Source: Numida meleagris (taxonomy: Eukaryota; Chordata; Aves; Galliformes; Numididae). From it: 64,000 nucleotides of DNA. The notes beneath the pieces were generated by a model. The model did not search any database. It was not told the DNA's origin and saw only the letters and a list, made by a program, of their open reading frames with translations. The position numbers were made by a program, and so were the translations under genes. Positions 37,659 through 49,300 of this stretch are shown in pieces. The first letter of the stretch is position 1, and each line of letters opens with the position of its first letter. Where the stretch lies: contig NC_034410.1 in assembly GCF_002078875.1 (NCBI RefSeq), positions 77,654,661 through 77,718,660 on the forward strand. Reading direction: 5' to 3'.

Positions 37659-39850
37659 TATTAGAGTATTTAAAGATAACTAATCAGTAATTCTATCATT
37701 GCCTCAGTAGTCTATGTTAATGTTTGACCAGGTTGTCCATCTGATAGCAATAGAATTTGGGCAATCATTCTTAAGGTGCTGCACAATAAAGCTCTTATTA
37801 TGCTAAAGATGAAAGGTAAGATTTTAAGAGCATTCAAAACCTCTTAAAAGGCAATGGGACTTCAGCTCATTTGAAAATTCTCCTTTGCATCATGGGCTGT
37901 AATTTGATATACTACCCTGCCCACTCTGTTACATTGAATTACCTCATTGTTCCATCAAGAGAGACATTAAATAACTACCTACAAAACAACCAAAACTCAA
38001 GCAACTATCCATTTGATTCTGCTGAGCAAACAGAACAATAAACAGTCTAGTTTCCGTGCCACATGTTCATCAGTATTGAAAGTTTTCCTGAATCTTCATG
38101 AGATTGGAGGAAAAAAAAAAAAAAGGTATAAAAACACATTTGTTCATGATCACTGATGAAGCTAAATAGAACTGCAGGAAGAAGCTCTATCATCTTTAAA
38201 AAGTTCATGGAAATTGGAGAGGATAAATTGAGAAGAGCTGTCTCTGAGAAACAGCCATGACCAGCTGTTGACAGCTTAGTTATATTCTTGGTTTTGCTAT
38301 TGTTTGTTTTTAACTATTGAAATTCCTCTACATGTAAGAGGAATCTACAAAATACCCATTGTTTTGCTGTTGATTGGTAATATAACTCCAGAAAAAAAAA
38401 AATTAACTGTTAATAGTGGAACAGTATGAAAACTTATTTTGGGTCAGAGAACAGCTTAATATCATGGAAATAGAATAAGAAAGACTTTTTCCCTTATAAA
38501 GGTTCTCTGTCTTCCAAATCAATCTTCTTCTTCCCCCATATTTTTGAAACTTGTACATAATTACTAATTTTGTTGAGAACGATTTAATAAAATAATTAAG
38601 CATACAGGAATATAACACCATAACACTCCAGCAGACTTGATACATCCAATTACGACTGAATCTAATTCAAAGCATACGGGCTGGGATGAATGGCTAAAGT
38701 ATACAGTGTTATAAAATGTAAATTACAATTCCATAAGGAAGCCTAAAACTATAGAATTAGCATAGAATACAGTACAAACACAACAAAAGAGCATGGAGAA
38801 GAGTGCTAATTAATAGGAGAAAGAGCAGTATAATTACAAACTAAGATACGTCTGTCTCCATTTCAGCTTGTGGTTTGTGCTGGAATCCTGTTAATTAAAT
38901 ATTCATAATCTATCCTTTTTTTGCCAATTAAGTAATAATCATTAACTGAAGTTAAAGGTCATTTATCCAAGGAACGTTGCTCCAGAATCACTCCTTTCAT
39001 CTCATGTATTTTATTTGAAACAACTCTTTTTTTCCATGACAGCAGCTATTGGAAGACAAAACAGTGAAATTGGGAACCTATTCAAAAGTATACCAGACAA
39101 TATATTAGTAAAAGGAGGGTGTTTCATGATTAAAAGAAGATTGGGGAAAATATGTTTTTTCAGATGAAATTCTCTACACTATTTTTTAAACAAAGCAAAA
39201 CAATGTATTTGCCGTAATTCACATTTTTTGCTCCCTAATATGAAAGCAATATGGAAGAGTTTAATTTATATGAAGTTTTCAGTGCCTTTTTCCACATATG
39301 ACACACATATGACACATTTCAACTTTGCAACAAATGAATCTTGATTCTCAAAGGAGGCAGAACTGTCTTTTTCATTCATTTTTAGAGATGCTGTAGAGCA
39401 TTTCTACATTTTTGAATATTAGATGGCAAACTCTTAAAAAATACTGTACAGAAATTTCTTTTGGACCTGTATGCTCAGTTTAATGACAACATGTAGAATT
39501 TTGCTTTTATCATATTGACAAATTGGCCTGATGCAGAAACCCAGGAGAAAAACACTTATTTGGTATGCATAGATAACACTCGTTTTCATGACTGAAACAC
39601 ACACAGTATAGAAACGTTCTTTCTTGTGTTTCCTAGTGGACTTTGTGTTGATGATATTCAGAGAAGCATTGCTATGTGATGGCAAATAAATTGGTCAAAA
39701 AGAAATATATTAAAGGAAGATGATCTTAATGATATGGTACAGGGATCTGCAAATACAGTGAAGAGCTAAGTATTTTTCTAAAAAAATTGTCCGGCTTCAT
39801 TAATTCTTGAAGCTACTCTTCATTTGACTGCAATTGTATTCAAAGCATAG

Positions 39851-39900
39851 AGTAAATATCTGTAAACATCTGTAAATATTTGAAAATAACTGTAAACACC
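39851..39900 (+). repeat. Degenerate 5 x 10-bp tandem repeat containing forkhead-like words
   Basis: Five successive decamers share the pattern TGTAAAYATC: AGTAAATATC, TGTAAACATC, TGTAAATATT, TGAAAATAAC and TGTAAACACC. Two contain TGTAAACA and one TGTAAATA, which match the FOX core in reverse orientation. The repeat is visible. A regulatory role is speculation. Confidence 0.6.
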
Positions 39901-40737
39901 TAAAGGGCAATCAGAATCACTTACACTGAAGCAGCTGGGACCTGCAGATGTTTAGCAGTTCTAAAAATCAGGACCCTTCTTAAGATCATTAACTCTAATG
40001 CAAATTTAGAAACAGTTATGTGACAGACTGCACAGGTTTACACAAAGATATATTTGCAGATTGTCATAAATGTTAAGAACTGTATTGCTCTTAAATTCAA
40101 AATCTAACCACTGTGTTTGCAGACGTTTCAAATCTCATCTACACACTCCTGGAAAATTCTCAAGATTTCAAATTATTTAGCATGCATTGGCTCCTCTTGA
40201 TAATTTGAAAAACAAGGTGTTTTCTAGAGGTTTTGAAGTGACAGGCTTTAGGGTTAGGGCTTGGTGCAAGTTTCTCTCCACAGAGTAAAACCAGGGCCTT
40301 CTGTGAACCTATCACAAAACACTGTCTGCTTTCACAACCCCTCCTTCAAGTAAGGATTTCTTTTTTCCAGATGTTTTTTTTTCCCCTTTCTTTTTCTTGA
40401 ATTTCAGCTAAGCTTTTAGGTACATGTTTCCTGGTCCTTTGGACAGATACTTGAGGATAGACTTTATGAGCAATTCCCAATACACCTACATCTTCTATTG
40501 AAGCAGACTTTCTATACTGTACTCTACATTAACCGTCCTTCAGTTAGTACATGATCTCAGAAATACTCCATGCTATAGCAAACAAATGGCTTTTCCACAA
40601 TAGGCAACTTGCCAGAAACTTACTGGCCATTACTACCAGCACCAGATACTCTGTTTAAAAGCCTCAGGTCTTTCCTTGTTATCAGATTGTTTCCTGAGCA
40701 GGAGTAATTTCTCAGTCACATATGGAAAATTAAACGT

Positions 40738-40758
40738 TAAATAAATAAATAAATAAAT
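40738..40758 (+). repeat. (AAAT)n short tandem repeat
   Basis: About five uninterrupted AAAT units. Confidence 0.9.
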
Positions 40759-41419
40759 TCAAGCAAGCTACACCCTGAAATTTATTTCTTCTGTGTCAGC
40801 CAGCAGCCTGTTTTCCTGTATGGCATGCCAGTACCCATGAGCAACCTGAATTCATGTAGTCTAGCTAAGCTAGACTTTAAGTAACGTTGAAAGGGATGGG
40901 CAATGTGTCATTTCCTTTGCAAATGTATGGGAGGTAGAAGTGGAAATGCCAAAGCTTTTTAATGTTAGCTCCTGGTTCTAACTAGTGTTCATGACTCATT
41001 CTGATGGTGAGTGCGCAACTAGATTGCGCCAGTAAAAGAAAACATGAACAGTTCATTGAGACTAATACATGTTTACTTACGAAACTGTTTCCTGTTCTGA
41101 TTGCAGGTAGGGTTGAACTAACTTTATATTGCCATAAATAAGCTTAAAAGCAAAGAAGCTGAGAGCGTGGATGAAGAATGATAAATATTATAATGCTTCT
41201 GCCTGGCAATAAATACATGCCTAGAGCTTCTGCCAGGCAATGCAATATCTTTGTAAAATATCCATTCAGTGACTTACTATATCATATGCAATACTGGGGT
41301 TAAATGACACTTTCTACTACACTTAGTACAGCTTTTGCTACCACAGTGAATTTTTTTAACACACAGGCTCCTAAATGTCGCTTGACTAAGCACTTGCTGT
41401 TTTGTTTTGTTTTTTTAAG

Positions 41420-41940
41420 TGCTGGACCCTAACCAGCCACCCTCTCACCCCTCCTCTGCCGGACAGGGGGAGAAAATAAGGTGAAGAAGCATGAGGCTTG
41501 AGATAGAGATCGCTTATGAATTACTATCATGGACAAAACAGACGTTATTTGTGAAAAATTAGTTTAGCTTATTGACAACTAAAAAGAGTAGGATGGGCAG
41601 AAAAAAAAAAAGAAAAACCTGAAACACCTCCCCTTCACCCCACCTTCTTCCCAGGCTCAAATTCTCTCCTTTATTTCCAGCTCTTCTACCTCTTCTTCAC
41701 ATCTCAGCAGTGCATGGGGATGGGGATTATGAGTTCATAGCACTTCAACTCTGTTGCTCCTTCCTCTTCACACTCTACCCCACAGGCTCAACACTGGTTT
41801 CCCTCCCACAGGATGCCATCCTTCCCAAACCAATCCCGCATGGGCTTCTCACAGGCTGCAGCTCTCCCAGCACCACCCCAACATGGCTCCATACTGTGGG
41901 GTCCACCCTTCAAGCACTGCTCCCCATGGAGCTCTCCAAT
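41420..41940 (-). mobile_element. Probable avian ERV LTR fragment
   Basis: The stretch starts TGCTGGACCCTAACCAGCCACC after a T-rich run. It contains ATGAATTACTATCATGGACAAAACAGACGTT and TTTAGCTTATTGACAACTAAAAAGAGTAGGATGGG, then a C-rich half with repeated phrases of the form CCATGGGCT and GGCTCCATACTGTGGGGTCCA. I recall this combination from a common avian ERV-type repeat, read in complement. No 3' terminus or target duplication could be fixed. The 110-codon plus-strand frame (41710-42042) is a by-product of the C-rich half. Confidence 0.5.
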
Positions 41941-43254
41941 GAAATTAGTTTTAAAAGGTTTTTAAAAACTAGAGGCACTGTGAGTGATGAAACTGGGGGT
42001 GATAAAACGTCACTACCCATGAGAAATGAAAAGTACAACTAAAAATAATACTGTACATGGTTTTCAAGTGACCATTGAGTACTTGTAAATCCACAGTTTC
42101 CCAGAATTTCCTTCTAAATTCCAGTTAGAACTTCAGTACTTTATCAGCCAGTACTTACTCACAGTATAAACACTTGATGGAGTAATGTAATTATAAGCGT
42201 AAAGTAAATATAAATGCCTAGCAAGCTGCAATTCCTTTATAGATCATGCTCTCAGAATGTGCTGTGCACGTCTGTGATGCATCTGCCAGAGCTTCACACC
42301 CGACATTTCATTTACACATCCTGCTTGGTGTGGTATCAGAACTAACCTGTGCTAATCTAGGGACATCGTTCCCACAGTGGGATTCTAGATCTAAATCAAC
42401 GCATAAGCCTAGACTTTTTGAATACTGCTTTTCTTCCTACATGTTTGTTTAATGGCTCTTTAAATGAGCAATTTCCCACTTACTCTTCCTCTAAGAACTA
42501 GGGTGTAGTACTTGGATGAGGCAGCTGTACTGAACTGAGTCATAATCAGTTTATAGTTAATTTGCAGGTATTAAGCTGACACAAGTATGGTAGAATTGGT
42601 ATGCCCCACTGAGTTTCATATTGATGCTGTCATGTACTTCTCAGCATTTGGCTATTTAGGGGTTCTTTTATCCATTCTCCAGGTTCTTCGTCATCATAAG
42701 ACTTTTGACTTGCATCCTTTCCCTTATTCCTCCTTTTTTCTTACTCCTCTTATTTACTCACGAGAGATTCAAGCAACTCTTCTCAAACAGTCTCTGTTCC
42801 ACAATGTCTAATAAGATTTTTATGCTTCTCTGCTTGTTAAGTACTTTCATTGTCAGTTTCCTTTTAACCAGAATGACTAACGTAACATCGCTTCTTAACG
42901 TGGAGATGGCAGAAACTCTGACTTACCAAATTTCCAGCTACAAAGGTCCACAGTCAAACAATGCTACTGCAGAATTGATATCGGTTTTCATTTTAATTAA
43001 ATTTGTGGTTTTATACTATATGAGGATAGATTTTTAGCAGGGAAAGAAGTGCAGGGATTTGATCTCCAACCCCAAGTTCAGGTTTATTGTTCTTTATACA
43101 TTTCAGTAGGTACTCAGGTCTCAGTTTGTGGATGAAGCTGATAGAAGCTCTTAGGCTATGAATGCATTCAAAGCAATGTATTTAAGTCATTCTGAGCTCA
43201 ACACTATGCTAGTATAAAGCAATACTATTGGTTTTTGATCACTAATCACCTTCT
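41941..43254. other. Gene-free flank
   Basis: No recognisable exon or repeat. The frame at 42705-43037 is rich in hydrophobic residues but has no family features. Confidence 0.55.
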
Positions 43255-43594
43255 AAGAGTGTCCAAAACTCAAGATAAGGATCATTCTTCTGAACATTTG
43301 TGGAGACCAAACAGTGGATGTGAGCCCAGTGAGGCGGAGGGCAGTACATTCCAATAATGATGCTATCATAGAAGCTGTGAAACAGTGGGTCACCTCCGCT
43401 GATGCAGAATTTTATGAGCACGGCATGCAGGCTCTTGTTCATTGCTGGTGAAAATGTTTTACCAATGGTGATGGCTACGTTGAAAAATAGCGTTTTATGC
43501 TGAGAATTTGCTCTATCAAACAGTGCCATAGTGTTTTTTGTACCTGCTGTAATTTCCATGGAAATAAATAGGAGGCATTACTTTCAGAGTGATC
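43255..43594 (+). mobile_element. Galluhop-like mariner, second deleted copy
   Basis: The right end (AATAGGAGGCATTACTTTCAGAGTGATC) is the same terminal repeat as in the copy at 29462. In the plus frame the reading is continuous from the helix-turn-helix segment (LLNICGDQTVDVSPVRRR, from about 43287) directly into the C-terminus (VHSNNDAIIEAVKQWVTSA, then EFYEHGMQALVHCW, one stop codon, KCFTNGDGYVEK and a stop). The catalytic core has been removed with the frame kept. The 5' terminal repeat is missing or unrecognisable. The right end abuts a (TC)n(TA)n run, so no clean TA duplication remains. Confidence 0.82.
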
Positions 43595-43620
43595 TCTCTC
43601 TCTCTCTCTATATATATACA
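43593..43620 (+). repeat. (TC)8(TA)5 compound microsatellite
   Basis: Alternating TC passes into TA directly at the right end of the mariner copy. Confidence 0.92.
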
Positions 43621-43929
43621 CACATTAGAGTGGAAAACATATTTCTCATGCAAATTCTAAGACAACAGTTCTTCCAAATGTGCTATTGCAGATTCTCATC
43701 TTATTGAGAGGCAAAATAAGAAAATAAGAAGCTTTTTTTTCAAAGTAGCATTCCCGATTGCAATTTATATCAAATGTGAATTTATTACATTTTTTCTTCT
43801 AGCTCCTTTTAATATAATAGTATGAATGTGAGAAAGAGTAAGAGATTATGACAAGAAACATTCTCATTTGTTTTACTTTCTAGAGTGAGTGGCAGAGTGC
43901 AGTAGCATCTTGTTACCCAACATGAGTAA

Positions 43930-44038
43930 AACCACTTCTCTGAGGATCCCGTTCCAGTTCCCAACCACCCTCTTGCTGAAGAACCATTTCCAAATACCCA
44001 ACCCAACCCTCCTGTTACAAGGTCATGCCATTCCCTGA
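43930..44038 (-). mobile_element. CR1 LINE fragment (3' UTR piece)
   Basis: GTTCCAGTTCCCAACCACCCTCTTGCTGAAGAACCATTTCCAAATACCCAACCCAACCCTCC followed by GTCATGCCATTCCCTG is the complement of the CR1 3' UTR of the CAACCACCCTCTGGGTGAAGAACC subfamily. About 110 bases; both ends are lost. Confidence 0.75.
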
Positions 44039-45576
44039 AAAACTACAAGAATTATGCAAAACAACAAGTGTATCTCAAAATACCAATAGGTTTCTTCTTG
44101 TCTCTATCACACAAGAAAATAATGTCCAAACAATAGTCCAAACAAAGGCTGACGCTCCTTTTACAGTAACCCAGCTGGTTATTGAAATACAAAAGATGGT
44201 ACACGCAGCTACAGCAATGTCATGCTCCTGATGTCTTCAGAGCAAGAACACAACTGAAGTGACATACTGCTTTTAATGCAGGTCTTAGAAGTTTCTCTCC
44301 CCATTCAGTGTCTTTCCAGCAGTCTTTTAAACCTAAATTGGTATTTATCTAGATCCTTTCTGCCCGCTCCACGATATGAGCGCTGTCAAAGTTTACTTTG
44401 GTGTGTGAGTCTAATTTGTTGTGTACCTTAAGACTCTTTGAAGCCTTTTTCCTTAATTTCTCTCATCAGAAACTGCTTGTTTTTCTTTTCTTAGACTGCA
44501 TAAATAAAGGTCCATGTTTTTAGTTAGTGACAGAAAAGTGTCATATATGCTCTTAATCTTCCACTGTTGATACTACACTTACATCAAGGTGCATAACCAT
44601 TTGTGCAAATTTATGTGAATAGGTATATTTACAAATAATTTTTTAAAATTTATTAATTTTAAATGTGCTGGTGCTTTGGACAACTTGGTTCAGTTATTTA
44701 GAAAGCTCATTCTAAAGGACCTAACCCATCCTTTTACTTTCTCCCTCTTGTTCTGCCTTTTTCCGTGCATTATATTCACCACTGCTGCCTGAATAGTTTC
44801 CTATTTTTATACTTTCCCCCTTCGGCTTCCCCAGTGTGTTTCTGCCATCTGGCCTTTAATAGCCTCCTCAAATGAGCTCCCCCCCTCTTTTAAATGCTTA
44901 TTTGATTTCCCATGGGGCATGGATGATTCAACTGAAAAAATGTGGAAGATACAAAGATACGAATTTGTATTCTAATCTACTCAAAGAGAAAATGGAGTTG
45001 TGATGACAAGAGTGGCAGTTTCATCTTCACCTTTCTACAGACACCCTTCTCTTGTCTCTTTGGGTACAGACATTTGGAAGGACTAATTGGCAAACGTGCC
45101 ATTTTAGCTCTCCATGTTTTTCTCCAGCCTGCCCAGTGAAGTACAGGAATTCAGAAGAGGGGGTTGAGAGCAAGTGCTACCTCTCAGTATAAAAAAATAC
45201 ACTGATATCTTTTTCCAGTCCTCAGATACTCCAAAAAGCACGCACCTTGGACAGAATTGAGATTGATGAGAAACTTTGTGTCTTTGCACAAGTATATGTA
45301 CCCTTATAGTACTATTTCTTGTAATGCTTTAATTTTTGACAAATATCCATCTTAACTATTATTGAAAGCCAAAATCTGTAGGTAAGAGATTAAAAAAAAA
45401 AAAAACAGATTTCTATGCTCTCATCCTTCAGACGCTGCAGGAATGAAGAAACTAGACAGAATCTTTTGCAGGAAATGACACTTCGTATTTTCCCCCTAGA
45501 GATTCAAAACACAAAGTTCTTGTTCCATAGACAAATCCTGACAGCCCAAATGACTCCTTATTGTCAGCCAGTGGTG
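44039..45576. other. Gene-free flank
   Basis: No recognisable exon or repeat. An A run (45392-45404) lies near the right end. Confidence 0.6.
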
Positions 45577-46090
45577 CTAAGAAAATTAGAACAATTGTAT
45601 CAGGTCAGAGCAGACATCCGTCTAGCCCAGCATCCTGTCTGGCAGGAGCTTAGAGGATGCCAAGGAAAGTATATTAGAGAACAGAACAAGCATATAACGA
45701 TGCTTCAAACATCTGGTTATTTGTGGCTCAGTGATTTTTATCATCGAAGAAAGCGTCTTGGAAGTAAGTAAAAGTCTTGGAAGAGTTATCTACCTAATTC
45801 TTAATGCCTTCTTTTCTTTTGAACTCATATAAGCTTTTAGAGTCCACAGCCTACTGAGAAGCAATTCCATAGGTCAGTGACATGTTGTGGCAAGAACCAT
45901 GTCCTTCCCATTTCTTTTGTATCTATTCAGCATTATTTTCAGTTGGTCTCTAGGACATTCACAGTTTGAAGGCTTGTATCACAACAGTCACTGCCTTTCC
46001 AGGCTGAAGAGTCCTGGCACTTTTAGTCATTTTTTGTATAAAAGTTGTTTCATACCTCTGACCATCTGTAATCCTTTGCCAATTCTGCTT
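45577..46090 (-). mobile_element. Ancient amniote-type CR1 LINE 3' region
   Basis: On the plus strand TAAGAAAATTAGAACAATTGTATCAGGTCAGAGCAGACATCCGTCTAGCCCAGCATCCTGTCT follows a CR1 3' terminus that I recall as abundant in turtles and crocodilians (GGTCAGACCAAAGGTCCATCTAGCCCAGTATCCTGTCT). Further matches continue in order: AGAGAACAGAACAAGC; AGTCCACAGCCTACTGAGAAGCAATTCCATAGGTC; CAGGCTGAAGAGTCCTGGCAC; and ACCTCTGACCATCTGTAATCC. Heavy divergence and good order indicate an insertion older than the avian CR1 copies around it. The 118-codon plus-strand frame at 45415-45771 is not a gene. Confidence 0.75.
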
Positions 46091-46120
46091 TATTTTTTGA
46101 GATGAAGAACAGAACTGATT

Positions 46121-46342
46121 TCATAGATTTATAGAATCACAGAATGGCTTGGGCTGGAAGGGACCTCAAAGGCCACCCTCTAACTGTGGACAGGGCTGCC
46201 ACCCACCAGATCAGGTTAACCAGGGCCCTGTCCAACCTGGCCTTGAGCACCTCCGGGGATGGGGCACCCACAGCTTCTCTAGGCAGCCTGTGCCAGTGCC
46301 TCACCATCCTCTAAGTGAAAAATTTCCACCTAACTTGTAATA
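46121..46342 (-). mobile_element. CR1 LINE 3' end, young copy
   Basis: The complement of the tail (ATAGATTTATAGAATCACAGAATGGCTTGGGCTGGAAGGGACC) is followed by near-consensus 3' UTR to CCTCACCATCCTCTAAGTGAAAAATTTCC. It inserted about 30 bases from the ancient CR1 at 45577, in the same orientation. Confidence 0.92.
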
Positions 46343-49300
46343 TAAGTTTCCTCAAATTTCCCCAAATGTCACTGACTTTCAGCACTAAGAAATGTAGGCT
46401 AATGTCCAACTGTATCGCTTGTCCTGACTTCACTGGTAATGCAGTGGGCTCTCAGCTGGCTCTTACTGCTGGGGAGCAGTAGAAGCAGGGCTGCCCAAAG
46501 GGAAGGTGAGCCAGAGGGTGACAGCAAGGTGGCTGGTACAGTCACCTCACTTACAAGAGATGCAGTCTCACGTAGTACAAAAATGAAGAACAGGTACAAC
46601 AGCAGTGATCAGGTTCATCCACACAAACGATGGATGCATAAGTCTGTAGTGATGAAGCAGGCCTAAACTCAAGCCAGGAATTCATGCCACCAAGTCACAG
46701 GCAGCAGGAAATGACCAGGCTCAGGCACACCTGCAGCATAGCACAGGTCAGCTTACCTGAAGCTCCCAGATGAGGGGATGGAGACCACCAGCCTAGCTCC
46801 TCTCATGGTTCTACCACACTGCAATCTGAGGTGTTGCAGCAGCACCATGTCTGAGCTGCATGGTGTCGGGTTGAACACAGCCAGGGCTGGAAGAGGTGGC
46901 AGAGTTCTGCGTCTTGTGCAGAGCCCACACAATTGCTGCTTACAAATGAGAAGGCGGTAGTGAAAACTGCACGATTTCAGCAAAGAAATCGAAACCAAAA
47001 GATAATGCATCATGCTGCTGTTGTCATCTATCAATTACAGAACTAAAATGCTAGATCTAAATGGCAGTTTTTGTTGTTCTGACTCAACGAACATAGTATG
47101 TCGTTGTCAGTTCATTTTTGTATGTATCAGGCAAATCAACCTGCAGATTTTAGTCTGAAATGTTTTGTATCATCTCCAAATGTAGCAGAAAGATTTGGCT
47201 GCATTTCTTCCATCATTTTCTTGTTTATCTATTTTGAATTTTATTTCTTCTTTGTTGTTCCTCAAATCAAAATACATTTCCACTCCAGGCTGTGGTTCAT
47301 GCTACTCTGATTTAAACAAATACAGAAAGAAATACGATAAATCTGGAATGATAGAATGTAACAGACCATCTAATAGCTTAAAATTTGGGAACATCTATTT
47401 GAAGAAGATTGTGGCGAGAGCATATGTTTCTTGAAAATAAAAAAGCATTTTTTTTTTTGAGATATTTAGATCATTATCCTCTGAAAGTGAGAAGAAAAGT
47501 TCTCTTAACTTAGTTAAGATTTTGAATTTAACCCAAAAGAATACTATAGCAATACAAATAAAGCAAGACAGCAGTTCTGGAGTGCCTTGCTGGCTTATGT
47601 ATGTTGTTTGAGGTGACACTTCTCTACCTGTGTGAATATGTAGGTATTCCTGGACCTTATTGAGTCAGTTTAAATCTTTTACATCAATCCATCTGCTCAT
47701 CTGAAAAGAGAATTTAGGCTTGTCCCAAATTTATATTTGTATGACAATGTTGCCTCAGGTCAGATCTCACAATTCTGTGTACTTCTTTGTAGTTCTTCAG
47801 CTGCGAACACGTGAGTCATGCGTAGCACCATTTAACATTACTTGCCAAAATGAGAACTCCTAGAAAAGTTATCATGAAAGATTTTCACTTTTTCATAGAA
47901 AAAGCTACAGAAAACAATTTTTCTGTTTTTAGCAATTTGGGAGCAACTGTAGTTGGAATAAATGAAAAAGGATGATGAAAGATCGGAGCTGCTGGACTGA
48001 AGAAATGTATGATAATGCACTTTACCTGCTACATGCAGAGCTTCACAAAATAACTCACCACTGGCAGCAATAAAAATTTCAGGGGACAGCCGAGGTGCAC
48101 AACTGGGTATGTTTTGTTTGCTTTTATATAATATCTTCCTTCAAAATAATGGCATGCATCAAGAATAAAATATACTGAAAGATTGTGCCATTTCAGTGTT
48201 ACACAAAAAAAAAGACTGAGTGTGACTGGTAGTATTAATTTTCACAGAACATACTTCACAGGATACTAAACCAAAATATTTTTAGCTGCAGCTGCAAATT
48301 CACTACTTCTATTTGTAATACAGATAGAATGCAAATGTTTTAAAGGATGAACTTGTCCATTTTCTCTCATTCACCTTCAAACACAGCCTGAAGTGGAATT
48401 GAGCTGGAACTAGCTTGGCCCCAAAATCATAGTTCTTCTTTACCAAAATGGTTTTAACAAAAATATGATAGAGATGTTGTTGGCTTGCTAATATTTCTGT
48501 TTACAAAGGTTTTATTTACAAGCTTATCCTCCAAAATCTAAGGAACAGGAATTCCAACTGAAAGAGCCAACAACCCCCCAACAGCTGATATTCTCAGGCA
48601 ATCATGTAACTTTGACATTAAGAAAAATACCAGATGTTATAAAGTTGGGAATAAACACACAAAACCACTTAAAAACCTCCATCCCAGAGTTGAAGGAAAG
48701 TAATATCAATATGTAAATTGTTATGGTCAACTAATTACAATATTTGCATTTTAAACGACACATGGACCATAATACACAAGATACAAAAATCTTTGTTTTC
48801 TCTGGAGTTACTTAGAGTACGAGGAAAACTTAGTCTAAAACGTACCTTGCCTATTCTGATTTTAAGGTATGATTGTTTGTATGTTAGTAAAACTACATAT
48901 CTAATGTGAAATGGTATTTAAAGAGCAACTGTGCCCTGCCACCAGTTTAGCTATAAAGTCTGAACAAAGCTTATGCTACTGTGATATACACTTTACTAAT
49001 GTGAAAGAAAAAAAAGAAAAATTGCTCAACAAAATGAAATATAAATATACATTTGTGCTGAAGCTAGAAATATATATACTGTAGTAAAGAAGCTTATGAC
49101 TGCCACAGTTTACTCCTCATATTGCATTCATTGTGCCAACAGTGTATACTGCTGAAGAAACATTAGCTCCTGTAAGCATCTGTGCATTTTACTGTCAACA
49201 AAAGTGATGGAGTAAACAGCCATGTCTTGGAAAGCTTGGGTCTACTGATATGCCAGTCTCTCTTTTGTTCTAGCCAGTATTCTAACATTCAAAGCAAATG

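Larger units (their letters stand above)
37659..41419. other. Gene-free flank; possible conserved non-coding stretch
   Basis: AT-rich with no exon. Around 38890-38960 several TAAT/ATTA homeodomain-type cores lie close together. At 39851-39900 there is a degenerate 10-bp repeat with forkhead-like words. An A run of 14 (38111-38124) and an (AAAT)5 run near 40738-40758 are also present. Confidence 0.5.

Noticed and set aside
43242..43559. 105-codon minus frame beginning MEITAGTKN
   Set aside because: It is antisense to the mariner transposase remnant, which is read on the plus strand.
45415..45771. 118-codon plus frame as a possible gene
   Set aside because: It lies mostly on the complement of an ancient CR1 3' end; no domain.
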